A program made the translations under genes and the position numbers. A stretch of 64,000 nucleotides of DNA, from assembly GCA_011390565.1 (NCBI GenBank), contig JAABSC010000008.1:41296-105295 (forward strand). The letters run 5' to 3'. Positions within the stretch are counted from its first letter, which is position 1; each line of letters begins with the position of its first letter. Below the pieces are notes generated by a model. The model saw only the letters and a program-made list of their open reading frames with translations, searched no databases and was not told where the DNA came from. Below, piece by piece: positions 35,799 through 45,002 of the stretch. The stretch comes from Thioalkalivibrio paradoxus. Lineage in GTDB: Bacteria; Pseudomonadota; Gammaproteobacteria; Ectothiorhodospirales; Ectothiorhodospiraceae.

Positions 35799-36581
35799 CT
35801 ACGGCAGCGCCGCCGCATTGTCCGCCGTCGCGTTTCCGGCCGCCGCGGCCGTGTGCAGCCGGTAGTGCGCGTTGACCCGATCGACGTAGTTGCGCGTTTC
35901 TCGGAACGGCGGAATGCCACCATGGCGCTCGACCGCTCCGGGCCCGGCATTGTAGGCCGCGAGCGCCAGATCCAGCCGCCGGTCGAAACGCTCCAGCATT
36001 TGAGCCAGATAGGCCACCCCGCCGCGGATGTTCTGAGCGGGATCGAAGCGGTCCGTGACCCCCAGATCGGCGGCGGTGGCGGGCATCAATTGCATCAGAC
36101 CGTGGGCACCCACTCGGGATACGGCGTGCGGGTCGAAGCAGGATTCCACCCAGATGACCGACTTCACCAACAGGGGATCCAGATCCCGTGCCCGGGCCTC
36201 GCGCACGATGATGTCGTCGAAGGGTCCCGCGCCCACGCGCATTACATCGGCTGGCGACAGGCGGCAACTCACGACAGCCGTCGGGCGGCCGTAGGTGGCG
36301 ATCAGCTGCATTCCGCCGGCGGTCTGGCGCTGGTTGGTGACGAGGCGTTCTCCGGCAGGGCTCTGGTATACGAAAAGCTGGCTGGACGAGCGCGGTTGAG
36401 CGCTGTTTTTTCCGGGCAGGTCGACTCGCTCGTAGCGCACACCCTGCGGCCGTTCGTCGGTGTACACTCGGGTGCCATGCGCGTTCACATAGGTATAGAG
36501 TTCGGCACTCGCGTTCACGGGCAGCAGCCCGCAGCACAGGGACGCGATCAATGCGGCAGCGTGTGGGATGTAGCGGGCCAT
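35799..36581 (-). CDS. Periplasmic lytic transglycosylase (SLT domain)
   Basis: A 260-residue exported murein-cleaving enzyme. A Sec signal peptide ends at VNASA; a DUF4124-like N-terminal segment (LYTYVNAHGTRVYTDERP) precedes the SLT domain at about residues 125-245. The catalytic Glu lies in SVIWVESCFDPHAVS; HGLMQLMPATA, NIRGGVAYLAQML and LALAAYNAGPGAV complete the set. It is convergent with the GlsB gene and divergent from birA. Confidence 0.92.
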   Translation of the reverse strand: MARYIPHAAALIASLCCGLLPVNASAELYTYVNAHGTRVYTDERPQGVRYERVDLPGKNSAQPRSSSQLFVYQSPAGERLVTNQRQTAGGMQLIATYGRPTAVVSCRLSPADVMRVGAGPFDDIIVREARARDLDPLLVKSVIWVESCFDPHAVSRVGAHGLMQLMPATAADLGVTDRFDPAQNIRGGVAYLAQMLERFDRRLDLALAAYNAGPGAVERHGGIPPFRETRNYVDRVNAHYRLHTAAAAGNATADNAAALP

Positions 36582-36600
36582 GACGCGAGTTTACCCGTCC

Positions 36601-37428
36601 ATGCCTGAAGAATCACGGGCCGCCTGGATGCGGCAGATCAGCGCGCTCCCCGAACGCCTCGAAGCGCGGCTGCCCGGGCGCTGGTCGTCGGTCGAAGGCT
36701 TGTCGTGCGTCGATTCCACCAACCGCTACCTGCTTGATCGGCAGGATCTCGAGCCGGGGCGCTGCCACGTCTGCGTGGCTCGCGAGCAGACGGCCGGACG
36801 CGGGCGCCGCGGCCGGGTCTGGACATCACGTCCGGAACAGAGCCTCACCTTTTCCCTGGCTCGGGCGCTCGACCCGGGCGAACGCGCGGATCCCAGCCTG
36901 ACCCTCGTGGCGGGTGTTGCTCTTGCGCGGGGGCTGTCCGACTGCGGCTTCCGCGATCACGGTCTGAAGTGGCCGAACGATCTGGTAACGCGCACGGATG
37001 CCAAGCTGGCCGGCATCCTGGTCGAGTCGAGGAGCCCGGGCAGCGATGGTACCCCGGGGGCCCTGGTGGTCGGGATCGGTCTGAACCTGTCCGGGGCGAA
37101 GACACTGGGCCTGGAGCGGGACATCGCCGATCTCGCGGCACTGGACGGGCCGGCGGCCGTTGCGCCGCTCGATTTGCTGGCCGCGATCCTTCCCCGCCTG
37201 GTGCGGGCCTGGGACGACTTCCGCTCGAGTGGGTTGGCGCCGTTCGCCAGGGATTTCTCGGCGCTGGATCGGCTTCGAGGCCGCCGGATCGAGGTCCTGG
37301 AGACAGGCCAGGTGGGCCGGGCGCGTGGGATCGATCCGGCGGACGGCGCTCTCTTGATGGAACACGACCGGGAACTCGTGCGCCTGTATTCCGGGGATGT
37401 TTCGGTCCGGGCTCCAGGCCATGGCTGA
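36601..37428 (+). CDS. birA: Biotin--[acetyl-CoA-carboxylase] ligase, catalytic domain only
   Basis: A biotin protein ligase of about 275 residues. The catalytic motif GRGRRGRVWTSRPEQSL (biotinyl-AMP binding), LKWPNDLV, KLAGILVES and GIGLNLSG are intact. The N-terminal winged-helix repressor domain of E. coli BirA is absent, so this is a monofunctional enzyme. An ATG at 36580 would overlap the divergent transglycosylase start by two bases; ATG 36601 (MPEESRAAW) is preferred. It overlaps coaX by 8 bases. Confidence 0.9.
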   Translation: MPEESRAAWMRQISALPERLEARLPGRWSSVEGLSCVDSTNRYLLDRQDLEPGRCHVCVAREQTAGRGRRGRVWTSRPEQSLTFSLARALDPGERADPSLTLVAGVALARGLSDCGFRDHGLKWPNDLVTRTDAKLAGILVESRSPGSDGTPGALVVGIGLNLSGAKTLGLERDIADLAALDGPAAVAPLDLLAAILPRLVRAWDDFRSSGLAPFARDFSALDRLRGRRIEVLETGQVGRARGIDPADGALLMEHDRELVRLYSGDVSVRAPGHG

Positions 37429-38209
37429 CTACTGGCTTCTCGACCAGGGCAGCAGCCGCCTGAAATGGCAGGTCCGGTCCGGGGAAGGGCGGGTCGTCGA
37501 GCGGGGCGACAGCGCCTGGTCACTGCCGTTAGGAACACCGACGTTGCCGGAACCGACCCCGAGCGCCATCTGGCTGGCACGGGTCGGCAACCCGGCGCGC
37601 GAGCGATCGCTGCTGCAGGCGATCCGTGCCCGCCTGCCCGGGGTTCCCATGCACGTGGTGTGTCCTGCGGCCAACGGTCCCCTGGGCCTCAGGCTGGACT
37701 ATGATCACAACCAACTCGGTGCCGATCGTTACTGTGCGCTGCTCGGCGTGCTTGGCCAGAGCGCGGAGCCCGCCGTCGTGGTGGATGCTGGTACGGCGGT
37801 GACGATCGACCTGCTCGATGCCGGGTGCAGGCACCTCGGAGGCTACATTCTTCCCGGCTACGTTCCGGGAGTGCGCGCCGTGTCGGATCTGCTTCCGGAT
37901 GCGCTTCGCCGCACGTTTCCCACCGCGTTGGAAGATGGGCCTTCCAGCCCGAATGGCCCCGGCCACAACACCGCGGATGCGCTGACGGGGGGGTGGGCCC
38001 AGGGCCTCGTGGCCGCGATCGAGCACCTGGGGTCGGAGGCCTGGCACAACGTTTCCGTGGCGCCGCGATGGTGGTTGACCGGCGGCGATGGTCCCTGGCT
38101 TTCCGAACGCCTGCAGCGCGAGGTTCGGCTGGAGCCCGACCTGGTGCTGGCGGGTCTCTGGCAACAGGCGTTGCACGATCTGGATCCCGGATCGGTGGGC
38201 AGCCGATGA
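37421..38209 (+). CDS. coaX: Type III pantothenate kinase
   Basis: A 262-residue kinase that phosphorylates pantothenate in coenzyme A synthesis. Motifs: WLLDQGSSRLKWQ (phosphate loop, with the catalytic Asp), LGADRYCALLG, VVDAGTAVTIDLLD and GGYILPGY. This is the PF03309 type, insensitive to CoA feedback. birA-coaX pairing is common in proteobacteria. Confidence 0.93.
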   Translation: MADYWLLDQGSSRLKWQVRSGEGRVVERGDSAWSLPLGTPTLPEPTPSAIWLARVGNPARERSLLQAIRARLPGVPMHVVCPAANGPLGLRLDYDHNQLGADRYCALLGVLGQSAEPAVVVDAGTAVTIDLLDAGCRHLGGYILPGYVPGVRAVSDLLPDALRRTFPTALEDGPSSPNGPGHNTADALTGGWAQGLVAAIEHLGSEAWHNVSVAPRWWLTGGDGPWLSERLQREVRLEPDLVLAGLWQQALHDLDPGSVGSR

Positions 38210-38424
38210 TTCGGGGGGTGCTGTTCCTGTTGCTGGCGCTCAACCTGGCCTATCTGGCGTATGGTCTGCACCGCGCGCAGACCTCGGATGTCTACGGCGG
38301 AGTGCCCCCGCTGGAACTGGCTCCCGGCACTCTGGATCTGGAGCTGCTGGCATCCGAGCGCGATCCCGAACCGTTTCCCGGGTTTGGACCCGAGGAGCGC
38401 TTGTCGGACCCCGCACCCCGCTGA
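38206..38424 (+). CDS. Small membrane-anchored protein
   Basis: A 72-residue protein with one N-terminal helix (GVLFLLLALNLAYLAYGL) and a Pro/Glu-rich tail. It overlaps coaX by four bases. The position and form resemble the small SPOR-less proteins often found after coaX, but it has no SPOR domain and I cannot assign a function. Confidence 0.65.
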   Translation: MIRGVLFLLLALNLAYLAYGLHRAQTSDVYGGVPPLELAPGTLDLELLASERDPEPFPGFGPEERLSDPAPR

Positions 38425-38443
38425 GCGGTTCGCGGGAGAGGCC

Positions 38444-40048
38444 TCACTCCGCGTGCTGCGCCGAGCACGCGGCGTTGCCCGGGTGTCCGCTCAGGCCGAG
38501 GAATCCGAAGGCAATGGCGTCGGGGTCATCACCCGGGCGTATCTGCAGCTGCGGCCACACGCGCTCCGGTTCGACACCGGCGCGGGCGAGTTCGGCGCTG
38601 TCGAGGCGCGCCCACCACCAGGCCAGCGCAGCCTGGGTGCGGGGTTCGACCCAGGGTTCGATCTCGGTCGTGAGCCGCTCCCGGTAGGCCTTCAGCCCGG
38701 GATCGAGGTATGTGGCCACCGGTGTCAGCCAGGGTTCGGGTGTGATCTCCGTGGTTCCGGTTGCCTCGCGGTAGAGCTGCCAGGCGATGGCGGGCCAGAC
38801 CTGTGCCGGCAGATATCCCGGAAGCTCGGGCGGGCCGCCGGGGGGTAGGGCGTGGTAGTACCCGTGTGGGTGCCGCAGGTGCGCGTCCAGACCCGAGAGC
38901 GCCGTGCCGGCCCAGTCCAGCAGCGATGGATCCTCCAGCGCCTCGGCGGCGCGAATCAGCGCTGCGATGGCCTGCCCGGAGGCGTCGGCAAAGGTCGTAC
39001 GGTCGACCGGTGGGGCTGGGTGTGCTGCATGCTCCGGGCGGGAGTGTCCGTAGTAGATCGGATCCGAGTACTGGCTGCCGAAGAAACGCCTGTCCTCCGG
39101 GTCCCAGAGTTGTTGCTCGAGATAGTCCAGCGTCCGGCGCGCGATCATCGCGTAACGGGGGTCGCCCAGGATCGCGTGGGCTTCGGCGAAGAGCCAGAGA
39201 AACGCCGCGTTCTGATCCAGGCGCTTGGAGGTCTCGAGCGCACGCCGCGGATCCGGCTGATCGGGGTCGTGGAAAAAGAAGAACCCGCCGTTCTCCGGGT
39301 CCGCGAGATCGTCGATGACCTGATCCAGCAGCGCCGGCATCCGCGCGCACCATTCGGGTTGATGCAGCAGGAACAGCAGGGTCCACGGCTGTGGGCGCTT
39401 GCTCAGCGTGCCGAACATCGCGCTGCCGCTGAGCCGCCGTGCGTCCGGATCGTGGACTTCCTCGAGCATCGCGAGCAGATCCTCCGCGCTTGCGATCGGA
39501 TGATCGGACGGGCCGGTCTCGCGGCCGGTTGCGGAGACCTGCCGTCGCTGTTCACGCAGAATCCGGTCGAGATCCCCGGGACCGACGTGGCCGGTGAAAC
39601 GCACCTGCACATCCCCGCGCGCATCGAGGAGCACGACGAACGGGAGCCCGCGTCCACCGTACCGGGTGAACAGATCGCGGCGCCGATCGAGATCGATCAG
39701 CACAGGCAGGAAATCGCGCTGGATGCGGGCCGCGATCTCGGGATGTTCCAGGCTCTGCTCCTGGAAATCCCGGCACCATGTGCACCACTGTCCGTGAAAA
39801 TAAAGGAACAGGGGGCGATTCTCGGCCCTCGAGCGCGCCAACAGCGCGGGTTCGAACGCCATCCAGTCGATGCTCGACCCATGGGGATAATCGTCGACGG
39901 CGGGGGCTCCCGCCAGCGGGAACGTGGCGGCCGTCGCGGCAAGAGCCAGCAGCCACGCGCCCAGAGCCCGCGCGAAAGGGCCGCCGGCCGGTGGCCGTCT
40001 ACCCATTGATCCGGTCGGACGCGGACGTTCTGTTGCTCGCGCTTCCAT
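38444..40048 (-). CDS. Exported thioredoxin-domain protein (DUF255/YyaL-like)
   Basis: A 534-residue protein. An N-terminal signal or anchor (ALGAWLLALAATAATFPLAG) is followed by a thioredoxin domain with FLYFHGQWCTWCRDFQEQSL (WCTWC active site) and GLPFVVLLDARG. The rest is all-helical, an alpha/alpha-barrel type similar to DUF255/SSP411 proteins (FFFFHDPDQPDPRRALETSK; DQNAAFLWLFAEAH). Function unknown in the family; the exported thioredoxin site suggests thiol chemistry in the periplasm. ATG at 40006 is an alternative start. Confidence 0.78.
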   Translation of the reverse strand: MEARATERPRPTGSMGRRPPAGGPFARALGAWLLALAATAATFPLAGAPAVDDYPHGSSIDWMAFEPALLARSRAENRPLFLYFHGQWCTWCRDFQEQSLEHPEIAARIQRDFLPVLIDLDRRRDLFTRYGGRGLPFVVLLDARGDVQVRFTGHVGPGDLDRILREQRRQVSATGRETGPSDHPIASAEDLLAMLEEVHDPDARRLSGSAMFGTLSKRPQPWTLLFLLHQPEWCARMPALLDQVIDDLADPENGGFFFFHDPDQPDPRRALETSKRLDQNAAFLWLFAEAHAILGDPRYAMIARRTLDYLEQQLWDPEDRRFFGSQYSDPIYYGHSRPEHAAHPAPPVDRTTFADASGQAIAALIRAAEALEDPSLLDWAGTALSGLDAHLRHPHGYYHALPPGGPPELPGYLPAQVWPAIAWQLYREATGTTEITPEPWLTPVATYLDPGLKAYRERLTTEIEPWVEPRTQAALAWWWARLDSAELARAGVEPERVWPQLQIRPGDDPDAIAFGFLGLSGHPGNAACSAQHAE

Positions 40049-40121
40049 GCTTCTTCGACGCGCCGGGGGGCGGGGAATTCCCGTCCGATCCCGCGATCGG
40101 GCGGTCGGCTCCGGCCGCGAT

Positions 40122-40547
40122 TCAGGTGCGGCCGGCCGCGAGGTGGGCGCGAACCTGCTCGAGGATCTCGCCGCTGATGCGCCGGACCATGGGGCCCGCG
40201 ATGCGACCGACCGTGTTGTCCAGCAACCGGCTGTTCAGGGTGTACTCGATCACGAGGCGCAGGTCGGTGCCCCCGGGGACCGGGGCCAGGCGATAGCGGC
40301 CGGTATTCGCAATGCCCGAAAGCGACCGCCAGGTCAGGCGCGCCGGGGGTTCCGACTGAATGATCTCGACGTCCCATTCGTAGACGACGCCGGCGACCCG
40401 GGTTCGCCAGTGGTACCGCTCGGGTCCGATGGCGGTGACGGACTCCACGGTCCGGGTATACCGGGGAAAGGTTTCGACATCCCGGAGCAGCGCGAACACG
40501 GTGCTCGGGTCGGCAGGCAGTACGGCACGGGTTTCGATCGAGGGCAT
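40122..40547 (-). CDS. SRPBCC (START-like) family protein
   Basis: A 141-residue lipid- or ligand-binding fold of the polyketide cyclase/SRPBCC class: PADPSTVFALLRDVETFPRYTRTV at the N-terminus, the beta sheet RLTWRSLSGIANTGRYRLAP and the long C-terminal helix. It cannot be assigned to a substrate. It is divergent from the cyclic-nucleotide-binding gene. Confidence 0.8.
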   Translation of the reverse strand: MPSIETRAVLPADPSTVFALLRDVETFPRYTRTVESVTAIGPERYHWRTRVAGVVYEWDVEIIQSEPPARLTWRSLSGIANTGRYRLAPVPGGTDLRLVIEYTLNSRLLDNTVGRIAGPMVRRISGEILEQVRAHLAAGRT

Positions 40548-40656
40548 CAGCGATCCTGTAGACGATCCCTGCGGGAACGGGTTGCGGCACCGGGGGAGAA
40601 CGAAGATGGTTGGCTCGGGGGACCAGTGTCCGGATGCATCGCCTCGGGGGCAAGCA

Positions 40657-40685
40657 TTGAACTCTGCCGGACCGGGTTGGATACT
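40657..40685 (+). promoter_or_regulatory. Sigma-70 type promoter for the cNMP-binding gene
   Basis: TTGAAC (40657-40662), a 17-base spacer and GATACT (40680-40685). A start near 40692 leaves a leader of about 27 bases with AGGGG before the ATG at 40719. Confidence 0.6.
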
Positions 40686-40718
40686 GTGAGCCGACGCTTC
40701 ACGGGATCAGGGGATGAA

Positions 40719-41204
40719 ATGGGCGACACCGACAACTACACCGATCTGCGCGCTTCGAGATTGACCTCCGGGCTCTCGGATGAGCAGGTGAACCTTCTTG
40801 CGGGCATTTCCTTCTGCCGGCGCCTGGAAGACAACGAAATCCTGTTCCAGGAGGGGGCCGTCGATGACACCCTGTGCGTGATCACCTCGGGCAAGCTCGC
40901 CGTGACCCGCGATGTCGGGGGCGGTGGCGAGGTCTCGCTGCACATCCTGCAGGCGGGCGACCTCGCGGGCCAGATGGGGTTCGTGGGCGGTCTTCCCCAC
41001 AGCGCCTCGCTGCGTGCCATCGGGCGGCCGACCGTGTGCACGTTTGCCCGAGCGGACTTCGAGGCCCTCATCGAACGCGATCCCTGGATGATCTACGTCG
41101 TGATGAAAAACATCGTTCAGGTCGGCCACGACATCCTGCACCGCATGAATGCCCAGTTTGTCGAGATGTCGAACTACATCAGCCATCAGCACGGGCGCTA
41201 CTGA
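40719..41204 (+). CDS. Stand-alone cyclic nucleotide-binding domain protein
   Basis: A 161-residue protein that consists of one cyclic-nucleotide-binding domain (EILFQEGAVDDTLCVITSGKLAV, then LQAGDLAGQMGFVGGLPHSASLRA) and a C-terminal helix (MIYVVMKNIVQVGHDILHRM). It lacks a helix-turn-helix, so it does not bind DNA as Crp does. It probably acts through protein contacts. The phosphate-binding cassette carries HSASLRA, which keeps an Arg for a cyclic nucleotide. Confidence 0.8.
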   Translation: MGDTDNYTDLRASRLTSGLSDEQVNLLAGISFCRRLEDNEILFQEGAVDDTLCVITSGKLAVTRDVGGGGEVSLHILQAGDLAGQMGFVGGLPHSASLRAIGRPTVCTFARADFEALIERDPWMIYVVMKNIVQVGHDILHRMNAQFVEMSNYISHQHGRY

Positions 41205-41219
41205 GCCGCGACGGCACGA

Positions 41220-42755
41220 TCATCGGGCGGCATCCGGGTCCGATCCCGTTCCACCCGGCTCCCCGGAGTTTCTTGCGATGACTTCCGCGCGGCGCGCGAT
41301 CTCACGGGTCATCGCGGCGAAGATGAACAGGTGGGCGGGCACCAGCGCATACCAGTAGAGCAGGCCCCAGACGCCGGCCGGGTGCCAGAACGCGGTCATC
41401 CGGATCCGGGTTCCGTCGCCTTCGGGCGTCAACTCGAACTCCAGCACTCCCGAACCAGGAGCGCGCATGCCAAAGAACAGCGTCAGCCTGCGCCGGGGTT
41501 CCATCGCGATCACGCGCCAGGAATCGACGGTGTCGCCCACGCGCAGATTATCCTGATCCCGCCGGCCATAGTTCAGGCCCGGCCCGCCCACCATCCAGTC
41601 GAGCACCTCGCGGATCTTCCACAGCGCGTTCATCGCGTAGTAGCGGTTGCGGCCTCCGATCCCGACAACCACCTTCCAGACAGCCTCCGGCGGGGCCTGG
41701 GCCAGGGCCTCGCCGCCCGCGCGCTTGGCGTAGAAGGCGTAGTCGGGACGGTAGTCGCGGAACTGGAACGCGCCCTCGGTCCAGCGCGCCGCGACCGTGT
41801 GCTGACGCTCGGCCTCGAAGGCCGCACGCACCGAGGCCCGGAAATCGAGCAGCGTCTGGGGCACCAGATGGCGGATCTCCCCGTCGTCGGCAACGAAATC
41901 CTGACGCATGCCCTCGATCAGGGCACGGGCCACCGGAGTCGGCACCGAAGTGATCAGGTGCAGCCAGAGCGCGGACAGCCGAGGGGTGAGAAACCGTAAG
42001 GCGAAGAGTCGCGGGGGCCGGCGTCCCGCTTCTTCGGCCATGATCCGCATCATGTCCGCATAGCTCAGGTACTCCGCACCCGCGGCGTCGAGGATCTTGC
42101 CGGCCGCCTCCGGGACCTGCGCGATGCGAACGAGATATTCCAGCAGGTTCTCGAGTGCGATCGGCGGCGAGGTCGAACGCACCCAGCGCGGCGTGACCAT
42201 GATGGGGAGATGGAACACCAGGTCGCGCATGACCTCGAAGGCTGCCGAGCCCGGTCCGACGATGATCCCGGCCCGGACTTCGGTAACCGGGACCGTGCCC
42301 GCGCGCAGCACATCGCCGGTCTGTCGGCGCGAAACGATGTGCTCGGTGTCCGCCGCCGGGGGAACCAGGCCCCCGAGATACACGATGCGCCGGACACCGG
42401 CCGCGGCGGCTGCCTGGGCGAAGTGGTGCGCGGCCTGCAGATCGATCGACCCGAAGCGCTTCCCCGCGGCCATCGAGTGCACCAGATAGTAGGCCGTATC
42501 GATGTCGCGCAAGGCCGGACCCAGGGTTTCCGGCTTCAGTGCGTCGGCGGCGATGAGTTCGACCCCGGGCCAGTTCCGGGCTTCCAGCACCTCGGGGGTC
42601 CGGGCGGCCGCGCGTACTCGCTGCCCTGCGGCCAGCAGCCGCGGCACGAGGTTGGTGCCGATGTATCCACTGGCACCGAACACCAGGATCCGTCGCGGCG
42701 GCGGATGGATCCCCTCCGGTGTGGCTTCTCCGGGGCTCGCAACGGATTCGCTCAT
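41220..42755 (-). CDS. SDR oxidoreductase fused to DUF2867
   Basis: A 511-residue two-part protein. Residues about 20-330 are an atypical short-chain dehydrogenase (NAD(P)-binding ILVFGASGYIGTNLVPRLL; DTAYYLVHSM; VYLGGLVP). Residues about 335-500 form a DUF2867 SRPBCC-like domain (KVVVGIGGRNRYYAMNALWKIRE; LRVGDTVDSWRV). This YbjT-like architecture occurs in many proteobacteria; the reaction is unknown. Confidence 0.88.
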   Translation of the reverse strand: MSESVASPGEATPEGIHPPPRRILVFGASGYIGTNLVPRLLAAGQRVRAAARTPEVLEARNWPGVELIAADALKPETLGPALRDIDTAYYLVHSMAAGKRFGSIDLQAAHHFAQAAAAAGVRRIVYLGGLVPPAADTEHIVSRRQTGDVLRAGTVPVTEVRAGIIVGPGSAAFEVMRDLVFHLPIMVTPRWVRSTSPPIALENLLEYLVRIAQVPEAAGKILDAAGAEYLSYADMMRIMAEEAGRRPPRLFALRFLTPRLSALWLHLITSVPTPVARALIEGMRQDFVADDGEIRHLVPQTLLDFRASVRAAFEAERQHTVAARWTEGAFQFRDYRPDYAFYAKRAGGEALAQAPPEAVWKVVVGIGGRNRYYAMNALWKIREVLDWMVGGPGLNYGRRDQDNLRVGDTVDSWRVIAMEPRRRLTLFFGMRAPGSGVLEFELTPEGDGTRIRMTAFWHPAGVWGLLYWYALVPAHLFIFAAMTREIARRAEVIARNSGEPGGTGSDPDAAR

Positions 42756-42842
42756 GGGCGGGCCTTTTCTGCAGGATTCGTTTGAAACGTCATGGTCGAC
42801 GAAGCTTCCGGTACAGTCCAGGGCTCCATTCTTGTGGTCAAC

Positions 42843-42916
42843 ATGAAAAATCAGCCACGGAGGAACACGGACAGCACGGAAAATGAAAAGAATTCAGACT
42901 TTCTTGCGTGGCTCGT
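42843..42916. repeat. CCACGGA-type palindromic element, copy 2
   Basis: Begins ATGAAAAATCAGCCACGGAG, continues with ACACGG and GCACGGAAAA units and ends CTTGCGTGGCTCG. Left arm good, right arm short. It lies between the SDR gene and menA. Confidence 0.65.
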
Positions 42917-42980
42917 CTCTTCATCGTTCGGGTTGGTGCAGGGCCTTGGCAGTTGGCTCTGGTCCTGGCCGAATCCGGGT

Positions 42981-43892
42981 TCAATGCAGCGGCCAGGCGA
43001 AGCGCAGCGCCAGCCAGAAAGCGAACAGGACCGAGAAAGCCGCCGTTTGTCCGAGCAGGGGGTTCAGTGCGGCTCCGTCGAGCTGAGAGAGGCGGACGTT
43101 CAGCAGCAGCGCTGCCGCCGCGGTCACGGTCCAGAACGCCCATGGTCCAGGATGCGGCCCTGGAGGGATCGCGGCCAGCAGCGCCCCGATCGTCAGCAAT
43201 GCGAACAGGGCACGCGTGGGCCCCGGGCCCATGCGCACGGCCAGGGTGTGCTTGCCGGCGCGCGCGTCGGTGAAGCGGTCGCGCAGGTTGTTCACGATCA
43301 GGATGGCGGCGACCGGCAGGCCGACGAGCGCCGCGGCGAACACCGCGTCTCCGCTGAGCGGACTGTTTTGCGCGAGCATGCCACCCAGCACAGCCACAGG
43401 ACCGAAGAAGAACCAGACCGCGAACTCGCCGAGTCCGAGGCTCGCGTAGGGTCGGGTGCCGCCGCTATAGCCGAGGACGCCGAGCAGGGCCAGCGCCCCC
43501 AGGACCCACAGCAGCCAATGCCCGAACACAACCAGCCAGATCCCGGTCGCGACAGCCAGACCCAGCGTCACGGCGAGCCCGATGCGCAGCGCATCGGCGG
43601 TCAGGAGTCCGGACTGCAGTGCGCGGGTCGGGCCGAGGCGATCGGCCCCGTCCACGCCCGAGAGGCCGTCGTGAAGGTCGTTGGCCAGGTTCACCGCCAG
43701 TTGCAATGCCAGCGCGCATAGCAGGCAGAGGATTGCGGTCAGCGCGGAGAAATGAGCCTGTGGCACCAGCGCCTGGCCCAGCGCAACGGGTCCGATCGCC
43801 GCGGGCAAGGTCTTGGGTCGCAGGGTCTGCCACCAGACCTGAAACTTGTTCACGGGTTGCTCGTCCTCGCTCGTCCAGTCACTCGGCGCCAT
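42981..43892 (-). CDS. menA: 1,4-dihydroxy-2-naphthoate prenyltransferase
   Basis: A 303-residue membrane enzyme that attaches the prenyl tail to 1,4-dihydroxy-2-naphthoate in menaquinone synthesis. It has the MenA opening WWQTLRPKTLPAAIGPVALG, the first Asp motif NLANDLHDGLSGVDGADR and the second NNLRDRFTDARAGKHTLAVR. About nine helices. ATG 43892 is used. Menaquinone would suit anaerobic use of the membrane hydrogenase. Confidence 0.9.
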   Translation of the reverse strand: MAPSDWTSEDEQPVNKFQVWWQTLRPKTLPAAIGPVALGQALVPQAHFSALTAILCLLCALALQLAVNLANDLHDGLSGVDGADRLGPTRALQSGLLTADALRIGLAVTLGLAVATGIWLVVFGHWLLWVLGALALLGVLGYSGGTRPYASLGLGEFAVWFFFGPVAVLGGMLAQNSPLSGDAVFAAALVGLPVAAILIVNNLRDRFTDARAGKHTLAVRMGPGPTRALFALLTIGALLAAIPPGPHPGPWAFWTVTAAAALLLNVRLSQLDGAALNPLLGQTAAFSVLFAFWLALRFAWPLH

Positions 43893-44079
43893 CTCCCGCG
43901 ATTCGTCCCCATCCTTGATCGGGGCACTGCACGAAACCGGAACAACGGCTGCTATGCTCCAGCGCGCGAGGCGGGCGTTTCCGCCCGGATATCGTGACCG
44001 ATGGGGCCGCCGCAGTTTACCATTCATGGCTCGGGAATCCGGGCAGCACGGCCTCAGGGCCATCGACGCAGGGGGCGGC

Positions 44080-44973
44080 ATGTCCGCAGAAATTCTGGCC
44101 CAGGGTGTGCTCCCCTGGGTGCTTGCCAGCGTGATGCTGGCGATGGGTTTGAGTCTCCGGATCGAGGATTTCGTCCGCGTCTGGAGACATCCGCGTCGCG
44201 TACTGGTCGGCCTGAGTCTGCAGATTCTGGCGCTTCCGCTCCTCGCGTGGGCGGTGGTGCTGGTGCTTCCGCTGCCGGTGATGGCGGCGGCGGGGCTGCT
44301 CCTCGTCGCGCTTGTGCCCAGCGGAGCGACTTCGAACATGTTCAGTTACCTGGTGCAGGGTGATCTCGCCCTGTCCGTAAGCCTCACGGCGCTGGCCGGT
44401 TTGCTCGCGCCGTTCTTGCTGCCGCTGGTCATGGGTTGGAACTTCGAACTGTTGGGGCTCGCGGCGCAGGGCTTCTCGCTTCCCTACTGGCAGACCGTCG
44501 GACAACTGCTGCTGGTTACCGTGCTGCCCGCACTCATCGGCATGCTGCTGCGGCTCCTCTTGCCCGACGCCGCGCTCGAGCCGCTGCTGCCCCTGGTCAA
44601 GCGCCTGACCGGTCTGGCGATGCTGCTCGTCGTGGTCGGCCTTTTTGTGGTCTATCAGCATCGGTTGCCCGCGTTGTTGAGCCTGGAAACCCTCGCTGTG
44701 CTCGTGCTCTGTGTTCTGGCAATGTCATTGGGTTATCAGATCGCGCGCGGGATGCGGTTTCCCACGGACAGTGTCCGCGCGATTACCGTCGAGGTTGGGG
44801 TGCAGAATGCCGGCATCGCGATGATGGTCGCTTTCGTCATCCTTCAGTTACCGCAACTGGGCCTCGTTCCACTGCTCTACGGCATCCTGATGAACGCGCC
44901 GGTTTTCGCCTGGGTCGTGTTCTGTATCTGGCGTGATCGTCAGCCTGCGGCCGTCCGCGTCGGTTCTGACTAA
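44080..44973 (+). CDS. BASS-family (bile acid:sodium symporter-like) transporter
   Basis: A 297-residue membrane protein with about ten helices: VLPWVLASVMLAMGLSLRIE at the start, the conserved LVPSGATSNMFSYLVQGDLA segment (core region with Na+ site residues) and VEVGVQNAGIAMMVAF. These are the BASS signatures. The transported organic anion cannot be told. It is divergent from menA. ATG 44080 is preferred; 44026 (MARESG) is possible. Confidence 0.88.
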   Translation: MSAEILAQGVLPWVLASVMLAMGLSLRIEDFVRVWRHPRRVLVGLSLQILALPLLAWAVVLVLPLPVMAAAGLLLVALVPSGATSNMFSYLVQGDLALSVSLTALAGLLAPFLLPLVMGWNFELLGLAAQGFSLPYWQTVGQLLLVTVLPALIGMLLRLLLPDAALEPLLPLVKRLTGLAMLLVVVGLFVVYQHRLPALLSLETLAVLVLCVLAMSLGYQIARGMRFPTDSVRAITVEVGVQNAGIAMMVAFVILQLPQLGLVPLLYGILMNAPVFAWVVFCIWRDRQPAAVRVGSD

Positions 44974-45002
44974 CTCTCATGGCCAACGGCCACCCTGAAA
45001 TA

